A DNA stretch of 64,000 bases from Burkholderiaceae bacterium (GTDB taxonomy: Bacteria; Pseudomonadota; Gammaproteobacteria; Burkholderiales; Burkholderiaceae_C): the NCBI GenBank assembly GCA_024235855.1, contig JACKLN010000008.1, positions 62,001 through 126,000 of the forward strand. Reading direction: 5' to 3'. The first letter of the stretch is position 1. Every line of letters begins with the position of its first letter. The notes under the pieces were generated by a model. The model made no database searches. It was given only the letters and a program-made list of their open reading frames with translations, and was not told where the DNA came from. The position numbers were made by a program, and so were the translations under genes. Shown piece by piece: positions 18,089-26,470 of the stretch.

Positions 18089-18528
18089 AGCACCCCCAGC
18101 AGCTGCACCTCGAAGCGCACGGGCTGGCCGGCGAGCGGGTGGTTGAAGTCGAACAGCAGCCAGTCGTCGCCCAGCTCGCGCACCACGCCAGCGTAGGTGC
18201 CCTGGCCATCGGGCGTGGGGAACTGCACCACGTCGCCGACGTGGTACTCGGCGTCGGGATCGCCCAGTTCGCGCAGCAGGGCCCGCTTCACGCGCTGCAG
18301 CAGCTCGGGATTGCGGTCGCCGAAGGCAGCGCCGGGCGCCAGTTCGAAGCGCTCGTGCGCACCCTCGGCCAGGCCGACGAGCAACGACTCGATGGCCGGG
18401 GCCAGCTGGCCGCTGCCCAGCGACAGCGTGGCCGGCTTGTCGGCGAAGGTGGAGACCACGTCGGCGCCGTCGGGCCCGCTGAGGCGGTAATGCAGGGTCA
18501 GGAACGACCCGGGCTGCACGGTGTTCAC
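18085..18528 (-). CDS. fkpB: FKBP-type peptidyl-prolyl isomerase, SlpA/FkpB type
   Basis: A cytoplasmic prolyl isomerase of 147 residues. It opens with SFLTLHYRLSGPDG, and contains the FKBP strand FADKPATLSLGSGQLAPAIE and an IF-domain insertion, then FDFNHPLAGQPVRFEVQLL, the closing signature of the SlyD/SlpA branch. It lacks the histidine-rich metal tail of SlyD, which favours FkpB. It directly precedes ispH with a four-base overlap; the fkpB-ispH pair is widely conserved in proteobacteria. Confidence 0.94.
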   Translation of the reverse strand: MNTVQPGSFLTLHYRLSGPDGADVVSTFADKPATLSLGSGQLAPAIESLLVGLAEGAHERFELAPGAAFGDRNPELLQRVKRALLRELGDPDAEYHVGDVVQFPTPDGQGTYAGVVRELGDDWLLFDFNHPLAGQPVRFEVQLLGVL

Positions 18529-18559
18529 GAGGGTTATTCGGCGCCGCAGGGCACGCGGA

Positions 18560-18580
18560 TAGACTGGACCATCATTCTAC
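18560..18580. promoter_or_regulatory. Divergent promoter region between fkpB-ispH and radC-smr
   Basis: In the 70-base gap between fkpB and radC, TAGAAT-like hexamers occur on the minus strand (18574-18579) and TAGACT on the plus strand (18560-18565). Either could be a -10 element. The -35 partners are weak, so this is a tentative assignment. Confidence 0.3.
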
Positions 18581-18598
18581 GAAACCCGCCCTGGCCCC

Positions 18599-19273
18599 AT
18601 GGGACCCAAGCAGCTGCCCGCCGACCAGCGCCCGCGCGAGAAGCTGCTCGCGCGCGGCGCCGGGGCGCTGGCCGACACCGAACTGCTGGCGCTGCTGCTG
18701 CGCACCGGGCTGGCGGGCCGCGACGTGTTCGCGCTGGCGCAGGACGTGCTGGACCACTGCGGCGGCTTCGCCGGCCTGCTGCAGCACGACCCCGCCGGCC
18801 TGCACGACGTCAAGGGCCTGGGCCCGGCCAAGGTGGCGGAACTGGCCGCCGTGGCCGAGATCGCCCGCCGCGCGCTGGCCCAGCAGATGGCGCAACGCCC
18901 GGTGTTCGACGCACCGCAGAAGGTCAAGGACTACCTGGCGCTGCAGCTGGCCGGCCGGCCGCAGGAGGTCTTCGCGGTGCTCTTCCTCGACGGCCAGCAC
19001 CGCCTGATCCTCTGGCGCGAGCTGTTCCAGGGCACGCTCACGCAGACCAGCGTGTATCCGCGCGAGGTGGTCAAGGCGGCACTGGCCCACAACGCCGCGG
19101 CCGTCATCCTGGCGCACAACCACCCGTCGGGTGTGGCCGAGCCGTCGCGCGCCGACGAGTACCTGACGGCCACCCTCAAGAGTGCGCTGGCCCTGGTGGA
19201 CGTGCGCGTGCTCGACCACATCGTCGTCGGCCGGGGGCAGACGGTGTCGCTGGCCGAAAGGGGCCTGCTGTGA
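18599..19273 (+). CDS. radC: RadC family protein (JAB1/MPN domain)
   Basis: A 224-residue protein with an N-terminal helix-hairpin-helix region (~residues 35-75, including VKGLGPAKVAEL) and a C-terminal JAB1/MPN metalloprotease-like domain. The zinc-site motif HNHPSGVAEPSRADEYLT is intact. Once linked to DNA repair, RadC's true function remains unsettled; a DNA-associated hydrolase role is plausible. The stop overlaps the GTG start of the smr gene (GTGA), so the two are translationally coupled. Confidence 0.93.
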   Translation: MGPKQLPADQRPREKLLARGAGALADTELLALLLRTGLAGRDVFALAQDVLDHCGGFAGLLQHDPAGLHDVKGLGPAKVAELAAVAEIARRALAQQMAQRPVFDAPQKVKDYLALQLAGRPQEVFAVLFLDGQHRLILWRELFQGTLTQTSVYPREVVKAALAHNAAAVILAHNHPSGVAEPSRADEYLTATLKSALALVDVRVLDHIVVGRGQTVSLAERGLL

Positions 19274-19908
19274 AGGCCGGTTCGCTGCAGGAACTCGGCG
19301 CGTTGCGCGACGCGCTGCGCCGCCGCCAGGCCGAAGCCCGTGCCGCAGCCGAACGCGAACGCGCCCGCCGCGAGGCCGAGGCCGCGCAGCGCGAGGCCTT
19401 CGCCCGCGCCGTCGGCCCGGTGCACGCGTTGCCGGATCGCGGCCGCGTGGTCGTGGCCCCGCCCCGCCCCGCCCCTGAGCCGCTGCAGCGCCAGGCCGAC
19501 GAGCGCGCCGCACTGCAGCAGGCCCTGTCGGACGAGGTCGACGTCGAGTCGCTGCTGCTCACCGACGACGGGCTGAGCTTCCGCCGGCCCGGCGTGGTGC
19601 CCGACGTGGTGGCGAGGCTGCGCCGCGGCCAGTGGTCCATCCAGGGCCAGATCGACCTGCATGGCCACACGCGCGAGGAAGCACGCGAGGCGCTGGCCGC
19701 CTTCGTGCGCGAGAGCCACCAGCAGGGCCGACGCTGCCTGCGCGTGGTGCACGGCAAGGGACATGGCTCCCCGGGCAAGCGCCCGGTGCTCAAGGCCAAG
19801 GTGCAGCGTTGGCTGGCGCAATGCGCCGAGGTGGTGGCCTTCACCCAGGCCAGCGGTCACGAAGGCGGTGCGGGTGCCCTGATCGTGCTGCTGGATCGAC
19901 GGCGTTGA
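19270..19908 (+). CDS. Smr-domain DNA endonuclease-like protein
   Basis: A 212-residue cytoplasmic protein with an N-terminal charged coiled coil (residues ~5-45), a central linker, and a C-terminal Smr domain: QIDLHGHTREEAREALAAF, then RVVHGKGHGSPGKRPVLK and GGAGALIVLLDRR. Smr domains nick or bind DNA or RNA; stand-alone proteins of this length match the SmrA/SmrB type. It starts with GTG inside the radC stop. Association with RadC suggests a nucleic-acid processing pair, which is inference. Confidence 0.85.
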   Translation: MKAGSLQELGALRDALRRRQAEARAAAERERARREAEAAQREAFARAVGPVHALPDRGRVVVAPPRPAPEPLQRQADERAALQQALSDEVDVESLLLTDDGLSFRRPGVVPDVVARLRRGQWSIQGQIDLHGHTREEAREALAAFVRESHQQGRRCLRVVHGKGHGSPGKRPVLKAKVQRWLAQCAEVVAFTQASGHEGGAGALIVLLDRRR

Positions 19909-19932
19909 CCTCTGGCGTGAGGCCGCAGGCGC

Positions 19933-20322
19933 TCAGTCCGGCCGGTTGCGCATCCAGTCGGCCGTGCCCATGAAGGCCTGCGTCAGGCGCTGCGCCAGGG
20001 CGTCGTCGACGCCCTCCTCCTCCATCGCGCGGATCATGCAGGCCATCCACTGGTCGCGCTCGGCGCTGCCGATCGGGTACGGCAGGTGCCGCGCACGCAG
20101 CCGTGGGTGGCCGAAGCGCTGCTGGTACAGGTCGGGCCCGCCCAGCCAGCCGCTGAGGAACCAGTGCAGCTTGTCGCGCGAGCCCGAGAGGTCCTGCGGG
20201 TGCAGCGCGCGCAGCGGCGCCAGCACCGGTTCCAGGTCCATCAGGTCGTAGAAGCGGTCCACCAGGCGGCGCACGCCGGCGTCGCCGCCCAGCAGGGCGT
20301 AGGGGGTGGCGGCGTCGCTCAC
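19933..20322 (-). CDS. Group II truncated haemoglobin
   Basis: A 129-residue haem protein of the 2-on-2 globin fold. Family signs are PYALLGGDAGVRRLVDRFYD at the start, LYQQRFGHPRLRARHLPYP around the proximal histidine, and the invariant tryptophan in R-D-Q-W-MACMIRAM (G8). Group II truncated globins bind O2 and NO tightly and are thought to aid NO detoxification or redox signalling. The GTG start overlaps the stop of the FlhG-like gene (GTGA), making it the third gene of a minus-strand operon with an FlhG-like ATPase and a diguanylate cyclase. Confidence 0.9.
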   Translation of the reverse strand: MSDAATPYALLGGDAGVRRLVDRFYDLMDLEPVLAPLRALHPQDLSGSRDKLHWFLSGWLGGPDLYQQRFGHPRLRARHLPYPIGSAERDQWMACMIRAMEEEGVDDALAQRLTQAFMGTADWMRNRPD

Positions 20323-21089
20323 GCGCCCGCCAGCATGCGGGTGGCGGTCTGGACGAGACCCAGCGCAGCGGCGGTGCCGGGCAGATGCTCGAGCAGCAGT
20401 TCGCGCCGCAGCACGGATTCCCGCACCGCCGGGTCGGACGGCACTTCGCCGAGCAACTGCAGGTGCACGGGCCCGTCCAGCGTGGGGTTCACGTAACGGT
20501 CCACCACCTGCTGCAGTTGCTGGCGCACGGTGCGCCCGTCCCCGGGCCGGCGGGCCTGGTTGACCACCACCTGCAGCTCGCGCCGCCCCTGGGTGGTCGC
20601 CAGCACCTTGATCGTGGCGTAGGCGTCGGTGAGCGAGGTGGGTTCCGGCGTGGCAACGACGATCACGTCGTCGGCCAGCGAGACGGTGTAGAGCACCACG
20701 TCGGAGATGCCGGCACCGGTGTCCAGCAGCACGTGGTCGTAGCGCGGCGACACCTGCTCGATGACCTGCTGCAGCTGCTCGCGCACCTCGGGTGTCATGC
20801 GCGAGTACTCGACCATGCCCGAGCCGGCCAGCAGCACCGAGAAGCCGCCGGGCGCCGGCAGGATGGCGTCGTCCAGCTTGGCATTGCCGCTGAAGACGTC
20901 GTGCAGCGTGATCTTCGGGAACAGGTTCAGCACGACGTCCAGGTTGGCCAGGCCGAGGTCGGCGTCGAGCACCAGCACGCGCCGACCCTGACGGGCCAGC
21001 GCCGCCGCCAGGTTGGCGGCGACGAAGGTCTTGCCGACACCGCCCTTGCCGCTGGTGATGGCGGTGATGCGTGATGCGCGCGCGTTCAT
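20319..21089 (-). CDS. MinD/ParA-family ATPase, FlhG/FleN-like
   Basis: A 256-residue ATPase with deviant Walker A SGKGGVGKT (residues ~13-20), the switch region VLDADLGLANLDVVLNL and LLDTGAGISD. The LGLANLDVVL signature is characteristic of the FlhG/FleN branch, which limits flagellar number and interacts with FlhF and FlrA/FleQ. It lacks an obvious C-terminal amphipathic membrane helix, but that cannot be judged by eye. Both ends overlap neighbours by four bases. Its nearness to cheRDB (divergent) supports a motility role. Confidence 0.85.
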   Translation of the reverse strand: MNARASRITAITSGKGGVGKTFVAANLAAALARQGRRVLVLDADLGLANLDVVLNLFPKITLHDVFSGNAKLDDAILPAPGGFSVLLAGSGMVEYSRMTPEVREQLQQVIEQVSPRYDHVLLDTGAGISDVVLYTVSLADDVIVVATPEPTSLTDAYATIKVLATTQGRRELQVVVNQARRPGDGRTVRQQLQQVVDRYVNPTLDGPVHLQLLGEVPSDPAVRESVLRRELLLEHLPGTAAALGLVQTATRMLAGA

Positions 21090-21796
21090 TCGAAGTCCAG
21101 GAACTGCGAGGTCTCGAAGAGCATGCGGCGCTCCTCGCTGCTGACCAGCGAGACGGCAGTGGGCTCCAGGCAGACGATGTTGCGGCCGCGCCCCTTGGCG
21201 CGGTAGAGCTGTTGATCGGCGCGCTCGAGCCACAGGTGGGCGCTGGAGCGCACCCACTGCGGCGCAAACGCGCCACCGATGCTGACCGTGGCGCTCATCC
21301 GCTCGCCGGGCGCCACCTGGATCGGCAGCGCCTCCACACGGCGGCGGATGCGCTCGGCCACGGCCTCGCCGAAGGCCGGCGCGCAGTTGGGCAGCACGAT
21401 GGCATATTCCTCGCCACCGGTGCGCGCCACCAGATCCATCGGCCGGACGCATTCGTTCAGCACCCCGGCGACGGCGCGGATCACGCCGTCGCCGGCGCCA
21501 TGGCCCCAGGTGTCGTTGACACGCTTGAAATGGTCGATGTCCAGCACCAGCAGCAGCGCAGGTTCGCCGCTGCGCGCGACGCGGTCGATCTCACGTGCCA
21601 GCGCCAGCTCGAAACTGCGCCGGTTGGCCAGGCCCGTCAGCGGGTCGCGGCTGGACAGGTCCACCAGCGCGTCCACCAGCGCCTGCAGATATGGCACGCT
21701 GCCCACGGGTGCCGTCGGCTCCGCGACGCCGGCCTGCATCAGCAGCTTGCGTGCGTTGTCCAGCCGCAGTTCCGTCGATGAGCTCGAGCAGTCCAC
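21086..21796 (-). CDS. Diguanylate cyclase with intact I-site
   Basis: A 236-residue cytoplasmic protein, almost entirely a GGDEF domain preceded by ~50 residues of helix. Active-site segments are DPLTGLANRR, DIDHFKRVNDTWGH and GGEEY (Tyr for Phe at the last place, which is tolerated). R-P-M-D upstream of GGEEY preserves the RxxD product-inhibition site, in contrast to the cyclase at 6275-7306. It starts with GTG and its stop overlaps the FlhG-like start (ATGA). It leads the operon cyclase, FlhG-like ATPase, truncated haemoglobin. Confidence 0.9.
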   Translation of the reverse strand: MDCSSSSTELRLDNARKLLMQAGVAEPTAPVGSVPYLQALVDALVDLSSRDPLTGLANRRSFELALAREIDRVARSGEPALLLVLDIDHFKRVNDTWGHGAGDGVIRAVAGVLNECVRPMDLVARTGGEEYAIVLPNCAPAFGEAVAERIRRRVEALPIQVAPGERMSATVSIGGAFAPQWVRSSAHLWLERADQQLYRAKGRGRNIVCLEPTAVSLVSSEERRMLFETSQFLDFE

Positions 21797-21940
21797 GAAG
21801 GCGTCGGGTTGTAACAGTGGGCGCAGTCTATCAGTGCCCTGTCACCGGTCCGATCAGAGATGAGGGCCAAGCACAAGGCTCATCGTGCGATTGGCGGGAG
21901 CCCGCGCGCGGACACTGTGGCAAGACCCCGGGATCCCGTC

Positions 21941-22801
21941 ATGACCACCTTGCCCACCGCCCCCATCGCTGTCGAATCCGAGTTCAGCTTCTCCGCGGCC
22001 GACTTCGAACGCGTGCGCCAGCTGATCTACCAGCGCGCCGGTATCAGCCTGCACGCCGGCAAGCAGGCCATGGTCTACAGCCGCCTGTCCCGCCGCCTGC
22101 GGGAGACCGGGCACCGCAGCTTCGGCGACTACCTGCAGTGGCTGGAGCGCGCGCAGGGGCCGCAGGCCGACGCGGAGTGGCAGGAGTTCGTCAACTGCCT
22201 GACCACCAACCTGACGGCCTTCTTCCGCGAGGAGCACCACTTCCACGCCCTGGTGCAGGACTTGCATGCGATGTCGGCCCGGCGCGCAGGCAAGCCCATC
22301 CGCATCTGGTGCAATGCCGCCTCCACCGGCGAGGAGCCCTACTCGCTGGCCATGACCGCACTGGAGGCCCTGGGCGCCCAGGCACCGGTGCGCATCCTGG
22401 CCAGCGACATCGACACCAAGGTGCTGGAGACCGCCCGCCGCGGCGTCTACGCCGCCGACAGCCGCGGCCTGGAGCCGGAGCGGCTGAAACGCCACTTCCT
22501 GCGCGGCACCGGCACCAACGCCGGCCACATCCGGGCCCGCCCGGAACTGGCGAGGCTGCTGGACTTTCGCCCGTTCAACCTGATGTCGCCCAGCTGGAGC
22601 AGCCTGGGCGACCCGTTCGACATCGTGTTCTGCCGCAACGTGATGATCTATTTCGACAATCCCACGCAGCGCAAGGTGCTGGAGCGCATGCATGCCGTGA
22701 TGAACCCGGGCGGGCTGCTCTACGTGGGCCACTCGGAGAACTTCACCGAGTCGCGCGACCTCTTCCGCCTGCGCGGCAAGACCATCTACGAGAAGGTCTG
22801 A
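21941..22801 (+). CDS. cheR: Chemotaxis protein methyltransferase CheR
   Basis: Uses SAM to methylate glutamates on chemoreceptors during adaptation. The 286-residue protein has an N-terminal helical CheR_N domain (F-S-A-ADFERVRQLIYQRAGISL) and a Rossmann catalytic domain with IWCNAASTGEEPYSLAM, ILASDIDTKVL and FDIVFCRNVMIYF. No C-terminal receptor-tethering domain is evident. The ATG at 21941 is chosen because upstream in-frame residues lack coding character. It heads the cheR-cheD-cheB cluster; cheA, cheW and cheY are not in the window. Confidence 0.96.
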   Translation: MTTLPTAPIAVESEFSFSAADFERVRQLIYQRAGISLHAGKQAMVYSRLSRRLRETGHRSFGDYLQWLERAQGPQADAEWQEFVNCLTTNLTAFFREEHHFHALVQDLHAMSARRAGKPIRIWCNAASTGEEPYSLAMTALEALGAQAPVRILASDIDTKVLETARRGVYAADSRGLEPERLKRHFLRGTGTNAGHIRARPELARLLDFRPFNLMSPSWSSLGDPFDIVFCRNVMIYFDNPTQRKVLERMHAVMNPGGLLYVGHSENFTESRDLFRLRGKTIYEKV

Positions 22802-22853
22802 CGGCCGCCCGCCGGACACCTCAAGTCTCACGGCCCGCGGCCGACATCCAGAC

Positions 22854-23522
22854 ATGACCTCCGTGGCCCCCCTCGCCGAGCCCCGCCCTGCGCTGGGCAG
22901 CACGCCGCGCCTGCAGCGGCTGAAGTCCGCCCCACGGCGGCCCGGCGAGGCGTCGTTCTTCTTCTACGACGCCCACTTCAAGAACGAGGCGGTCAAGATC
23001 CTCCCCGGCGAATACTTCGTGCACGACGAGGACATCCTCATCATGACCACGCTGGGCTCGTGCATCGCCGCCTGCATCTGGGACCGGCAGCTGCGCATCG
23101 GTGGCATGAACCACTTCATGCTGCCCGACGGCAGCGGCACCGGCGCCGACGCCGGCCGCTACGGCAGCTTCGCGATGGAACTGCTGATCAACGAACTGGT
23201 CAAGCGTGGCGCCACGCGCTCGACCATGGAAGCCAAGGTCTTCGGCGGCGGCGCCGTGATCAGCGGCATGAACAGCATCAACGTGGGCGAGCGCAACACC
23301 AAGTTCGTGCTCGACTACCTGTCCACCGAGCGCATCACCGTCGTCTCCAAGGACGTGATGGACATCTACCCGCGCAAGGTGTGCTTCCTGCCGCACAGCG
23401 GCAAGGCCATGGTCAAGCGCCTGGCCGCCACCAACACCGACGCCCTGCTGGCCCAGGAGCGCGCGGCCGCGGCCAAGCCGGTGCCCGCCGCATCCGCGGC
23501 CGGGTCGGTGGACCTGTTCTGA
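22854..23522 (+). CDS. cheD: Chemoreceptor glutamine deamidase CheD
   Basis: Deamidates glutamines on chemoreceptors and can modulate CheC/CheY feedback in some species. The 222-residue protein holds the catalytic Cys and His in TTLGSCIAACIWD and GGMNHFMLPDG. An extra N-terminal segment of about 50 residues (HGH-free, basic) precedes the core, and the C-terminal 25 residues are alanine-rich. It lies 52 bases after cheR and 12 bases before cheB on the same strand, as in many betaproteobacteria. Confidence 0.95.
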   Translation: MTSVAPLAEPRPALGSTPRLQRLKSAPRRPGEASFFFYDAHFKNEAVKILPGEYFVHDEDILIMTTLGSCIAACIWDRQLRIGGMNHFMLPDGSGTGADAGRYGSFAMELLINELVKRGATRSTMEAKVFGGGAVISGMNSINVGERNTKFVLDYLSTERITVVSKDVMDIYPRKVCFLPHSGKAMVKRLAATNTDALLAQERAAAAKPVPAASAAGSVDLF

Positions 23523-23534
23523 GCAGAGGACCCC

Positions 23535-24617
23535 ATGGCGAAGACCCGCGTCATCGTCGTCGACGACTCGGCCCTGGTTCGGGGGTTGCTGTCGGAGATC
23601 ATCAACCGCCAGCCGGACATGCAGTGCATCGGCGCCGCGGCCGACCCGCTGGTCGCGCGCGAGATGATCCGCAACCTCAACCCGGACGTGATCACGCTGG
23701 ACGTTGAGATGCCGCGCATGGACGGCATCGACTTCCTGTCGCGGCTGATGCGACTGCGGCCGATGCCGGTGGTGATGGTCTCGACGCTGACCGAGCGCGG
23801 CGCCGAGGTCACGATGAAGGCGCTGGAGCTCGGCGCGGTGGACTTCGTGGCCAAGCCCAAGATCGGCGTGTCCGACGGCCTGCGCCAGCTGGGCGAGGAC
23901 ATCACCGACAAGATCCGCACGGCCGCGCGCGCCCAGGTGCGCCGGCTGTCGGCGCCGGCGCCTGCAGCGCCAGGCACGGTGGCGTCCAAGCCCGCGCCGT
24001 CGTCACTGGGCCGGCTGTCGACCGAGAAGATCCTGTTCATCGGCGCCTCCACCGGCGGCACCGAGGCCACCCGCGAGGTGCTGGTCAACCTGCCGGCCGA
24101 CTTCCCGGCGGTGATGATCACCCAGCACATGCCCCCGGGGTTCACGAAGAGCTACGCCGCACGGCTGGACAGCCTGTGCCGCATCCGCGTCAAGGAAGCC
24201 AGTGACGGGGAACGGGTGATCCCGGGTCACGCCTACATCGCCCCGGGCGGGCTGCACCTGTCGGTGGAACGCTCGGGCGCCAACTACGTGGCCCGCGTCC
24301 GCGACGGCGAACCGGTCAACCGCCACAAGCCTTCGGTGGAGGTGCTGTTCGATTCCGCCGCGCGCGTGGTCGGCCCCAACGCCCTGGGCGTGATGCTCAC
24401 CGGCATGGGCGCCGACGGCGCGCGTGCGATGAAGACCATGCGCGACGCCGGCAGCTGGAACGTCTGCCAGGACGAGGCCAGCTGCGTGGTCTTCGGCATG
24501 CCGCGCGAGGCCATCGCCCACGGGGCGGCGCACGAGGTGATGCCGCTGGCGCGCATTGCGCCGGCGCTGATCGAGCGGCTGCGCAGCACGGCCGGGCTGC
24601 ACACCAGCCGGGTCTGA
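23535..24617 (+). CDS. cheB: Chemotaxis response regulator protein-glutamate methylesterase CheB
   Basis: Removes methyl groups from receptors and so opposes CheR; it is activated by phosphorylation. The 360-residue protein has a receiver domain with VVDDSALVRG and phospho-acceptor Asp in ITLDVEMPRMDG, an interdomain linker rich in Ala and Pro (~residues 140-160), and the methylesterase domain with catalytic Ser in IGASTGGTEA, His in TQHMPPGFT and Asp in GMGADGARAM. AGAGGACCCC precedes the ATG. The stop is only 16 bases from the convergent hemW stop. Confidence 0.97.
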   Translation: MAKTRVIVVDDSALVRGLLSEIINRQPDMQCIGAAADPLVAREMIRNLNPDVITLDVEMPRMDGIDFLSRLMRLRPMPVVMVSTLTERGAEVTMKALELGAVDFVAKPKIGVSDGLRQLGEDITDKIRTAARAQVRRLSAPAPAAPGTVASKPAPSSLGRLSTEKILFIGASTGGTEATREVLVNLPADFPAVMITQHMPPGFTKSYAARLDSLCRIRVKEASDGERVIPGHAYIAPGGLHLSVERSGANYVARVRDGEPVNRHKPSVEVLFDSAARVVGPNALGVMLTGMGADGARAMKTMRDAGSWNVCQDEASCVVFGMPREAIAHGAAHEVMPLARIAPALIERLRSTAGLHTSRV

Positions 24618-24633
24618 CGCCCCGGCGCAGCGG

Positions 24634-25803
24634 CTACAGGAAGAGCTGCTGCAGGTCCGACAGGAAGTCGAAGCCGCGCGCCGTGGGGCACACCCGGGTC
24701 AGATCGGCCGTCAGCAGCCCGCGTCGCTCGGCCTCGGCCAGCGCCGGCTCGATGGCCGACAGCGGCAGCCCGGTGCGCTCCCTGAAGTCCTGCAGCGCAA
24801 AACCTTCGCGCAGACGCAGCGCATTGAGCATGAACTCGAACGGCAGGGTCTCACGAGCCACCTCGTCCTCGTTGGACAGCGCCCGACCGGCCAGCGCCTC
24901 GGCCATGTAGCGGGCTGGCTCGCGCCACTTCACCTGGCGCACCACGCGGTGCGGAAAGCTCAGCTTGCCATGCGCGCCGGCGCCGATGCCCAGGTAGTCG
25001 CCGAACTGCCAGTAGTTCAGGTTGTGCGCGCAGCGGTGACCGGGTCGCGCGAAGGCCGAGACCTCGTAGCGCTGCAGGCCCGCCGTGCCCGTGGTGTCGA
25101 CGATGAGATCGAGCATGGCGCTGGCGGTGTCGTCGTCCGGCAGCACCGGCGGCCGGTTGGCGAAGACGGTGTTCGGCTCCAGCGTCAGGTGGTAGATCGA
25201 CAGGTGCGGCGGCTGGAACGACAGCGCTGTCTCGAGGTCGTGCCGCAGCGCCGCTTCGTCCTGGCCCGGCAGGGCGTACATCAGGTCGAGGTTGAAGGTG
25301 TCGAAGGCATCGGCCGCCTCGGCCAGCGCGGCGCGCGCCTGCGCCCCGTCGTGCACGCGGCCGATGCGTTTCAGCGCCGCGTCGTCGAAACTCTGCACGC
25401 CGATCGACAGCCGCGTCACGCCCGCGGCGCGAAAGGCGTGGAATCGCTCGCGCTCGAACGTGCCCGGGTTGGCCTCCAGCGTGACCTCGCAGCCGGGCTC
25501 CAGCGGCAGCAGGGCGCGCACGTCGGCCAGCAGGCGGTCGATGCCTTCCGGGCTGAACAGGCTGGGCGTGCCGCCGCCGATGAACACGCTGTGGATACGG
25601 CGGCCCCAGACCAGGGGCAGCGACTGCTCCAGGTCCGCACGCAGCGCGCCGAGGTAACGCGCCTCGGGCAACTCGCCACGCGACTCGTGCGAGTTGAAGT
25701 CGCAATACGGGCACTTGCGCAGGCACCAGGGCAGGTGCACGTACAGCGACAGTGGCGGCGGTGCGCCCAGCTGCAGCGTGCCCGGGCGCAGGTAGTGCTC
25801 CAC
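24634..25803 (-). CDS. hemW: Radical SAM haem chaperone HemW
   Basis: A radical-SAM protein related to coproporphyrinogen III dehydrogenase but acting in haem delivery, not oxidation. The 389-residue chain has the cluster-binding WCLRKCPYCDFNSH (C-x3-C-x2-C plus the extra Cys-x-Phe context), GGGTPSLF and the HemW_C domain. Because HemN's N-terminal extension is missing, HemW is preferred over HemN. The start is most likely the GTG at 25803, 23 bases after the rdgB stop; the frame is open further upstream through rdgB, but those residues have no family match. It ends a minus-strand run with rdgB and rph. Confidence 0.9.
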   Translation of the reverse strand: MEHYLRPGTLQLGAPPPLSLYVHLPWCLRKCPYCDFNSHESRGELPEARYLGALRADLEQSLPLVWGRRIHSVFIGGGTPSLFSPEGIDRLLADVRALLPLEPGCEVTLEANPGTFERERFHAFRAAGVTRLSIGVQSFDDAALKRIGRVHDGAQARAALAEAADAFDTFNLDLMYALPGQDEAALRHDLETALSFQPPHLSIYHLTLEPNTVFANRPPVLPDDDTASAMLDLIVDTTGTAGLQRYEVSAFARPGHRCAHNLNYWQFGDYLGIGAGAHGKLSFPHRVVRQVKWREPARYMAEALAGRALSNEDEVARETLPFEFMLNALRLREGFALQDFRERTGLPLSAIEPALAEAERRGLLTADLTRVCPTARGFDFLSDLQQLFL

Positions 25804-25826
25804 GGCTGTCCGACGGGCGCGCGGGC

Positions 25827-26465
25827 CTACAGGCCCCAGGCCTGCTGCATCAGCGTGCGCATCTGCTGCGCCGCCAGCGCACGGTGGCTGTGCCGGTTCT
25901 TCACGTCGGCCGACAGTTCGGCCACGCTGCTGCCGAGTGCAGGAATCCACATCAGCGGGTCGTAGCCGAAGCCGCCCTGCCCGCGCGGCGCCGTCAGGAT
26001 CTCGCCCTCCCAGCGGCCGAAGGCGATCAGCGGCTCTGGATCTTCTGCATGGCGCATTGCCACCAGCGTGCTGACGAAGCGGGCACGGCGGTCAGGCTGC
26101 CCGTCCAGCCGCTGTAGCAGCCAGGCGTTGTTGGCCGCGTCCTGCGCGCGGCGCGTGGCCTCGCGCTCGCCCTGGTCCGCCATCAGACCGGCGGCATGCG
26201 CCGACACCACGCCCGGCGCTCCGCCGAGCGCGGCCACGCACAGGCCGGAATCGTCGGCCATGGCCGCGCCGCCGGCGGCGCGCGCGGCGTGTCGCGCCTT
26301 GGCCAGCGCGTTCTCGACAAAACTGGCGTGCGGCTCCTCGGCCTCGGCGATGCCGAGCATGCCCTGCGCCACCAGCGCCAGCGGCAAGCCGTCGAACAGC
26401 GCCTGCAGTTCCTGCAGCTTCTTGGCGTTGTTCGACGCCAGCACCAGCCGCATGGCAGCCGGCAT
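25827..26465 (-). CDS. rdgB: XTP/dITP diphosphatase (RdgB/HAM1 family)
   Basis: Cleans the nucleotide pool by hydrolysing XTP, dITP and ITP to monophosphates. The 212-residue protein has the family N-terminus LVLASNNAKKLQELQ, the E-E-P-H-ASFVENALAKARHAA metal site, MADDSGLCVAALGGAPG, and the C-terminal NRHSHRALA. Start at 26465 gives MPAAMRL; the ATG at 26453 is equally plausible. It follows rph by 5 bases and precedes hemW by 23, consistent with one operon. Confidence 0.96.
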   Translation of the reverse strand: MPAAMRLVLASNNAKKLQELQALFDGLPLALVAQGMLGIAEAEEPHASFVENALAKARHAARAAGGAAMADDSGLCVAALGGAPGVVSAHAAGLMADQGEREATRRAQDAANNAWLLQRLDGQPDRRARFVSTLVAMRHAEDPEPLIAFGRWEGEILTAPRGQGGFGYDPLMWIPALGSSVAELSADVKNRHSHRALAAQQMRTLMQQAWGL

Positions 26466-26470
26466 GTCTA

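Noticed and set aside
24851..25965. Long forward and reverse open frames inside hemW
   Set aside because: The hemW frame carries the radical SAM motif; the others are low-complexity Arg/Ala frames typical of GC-rich antisense.
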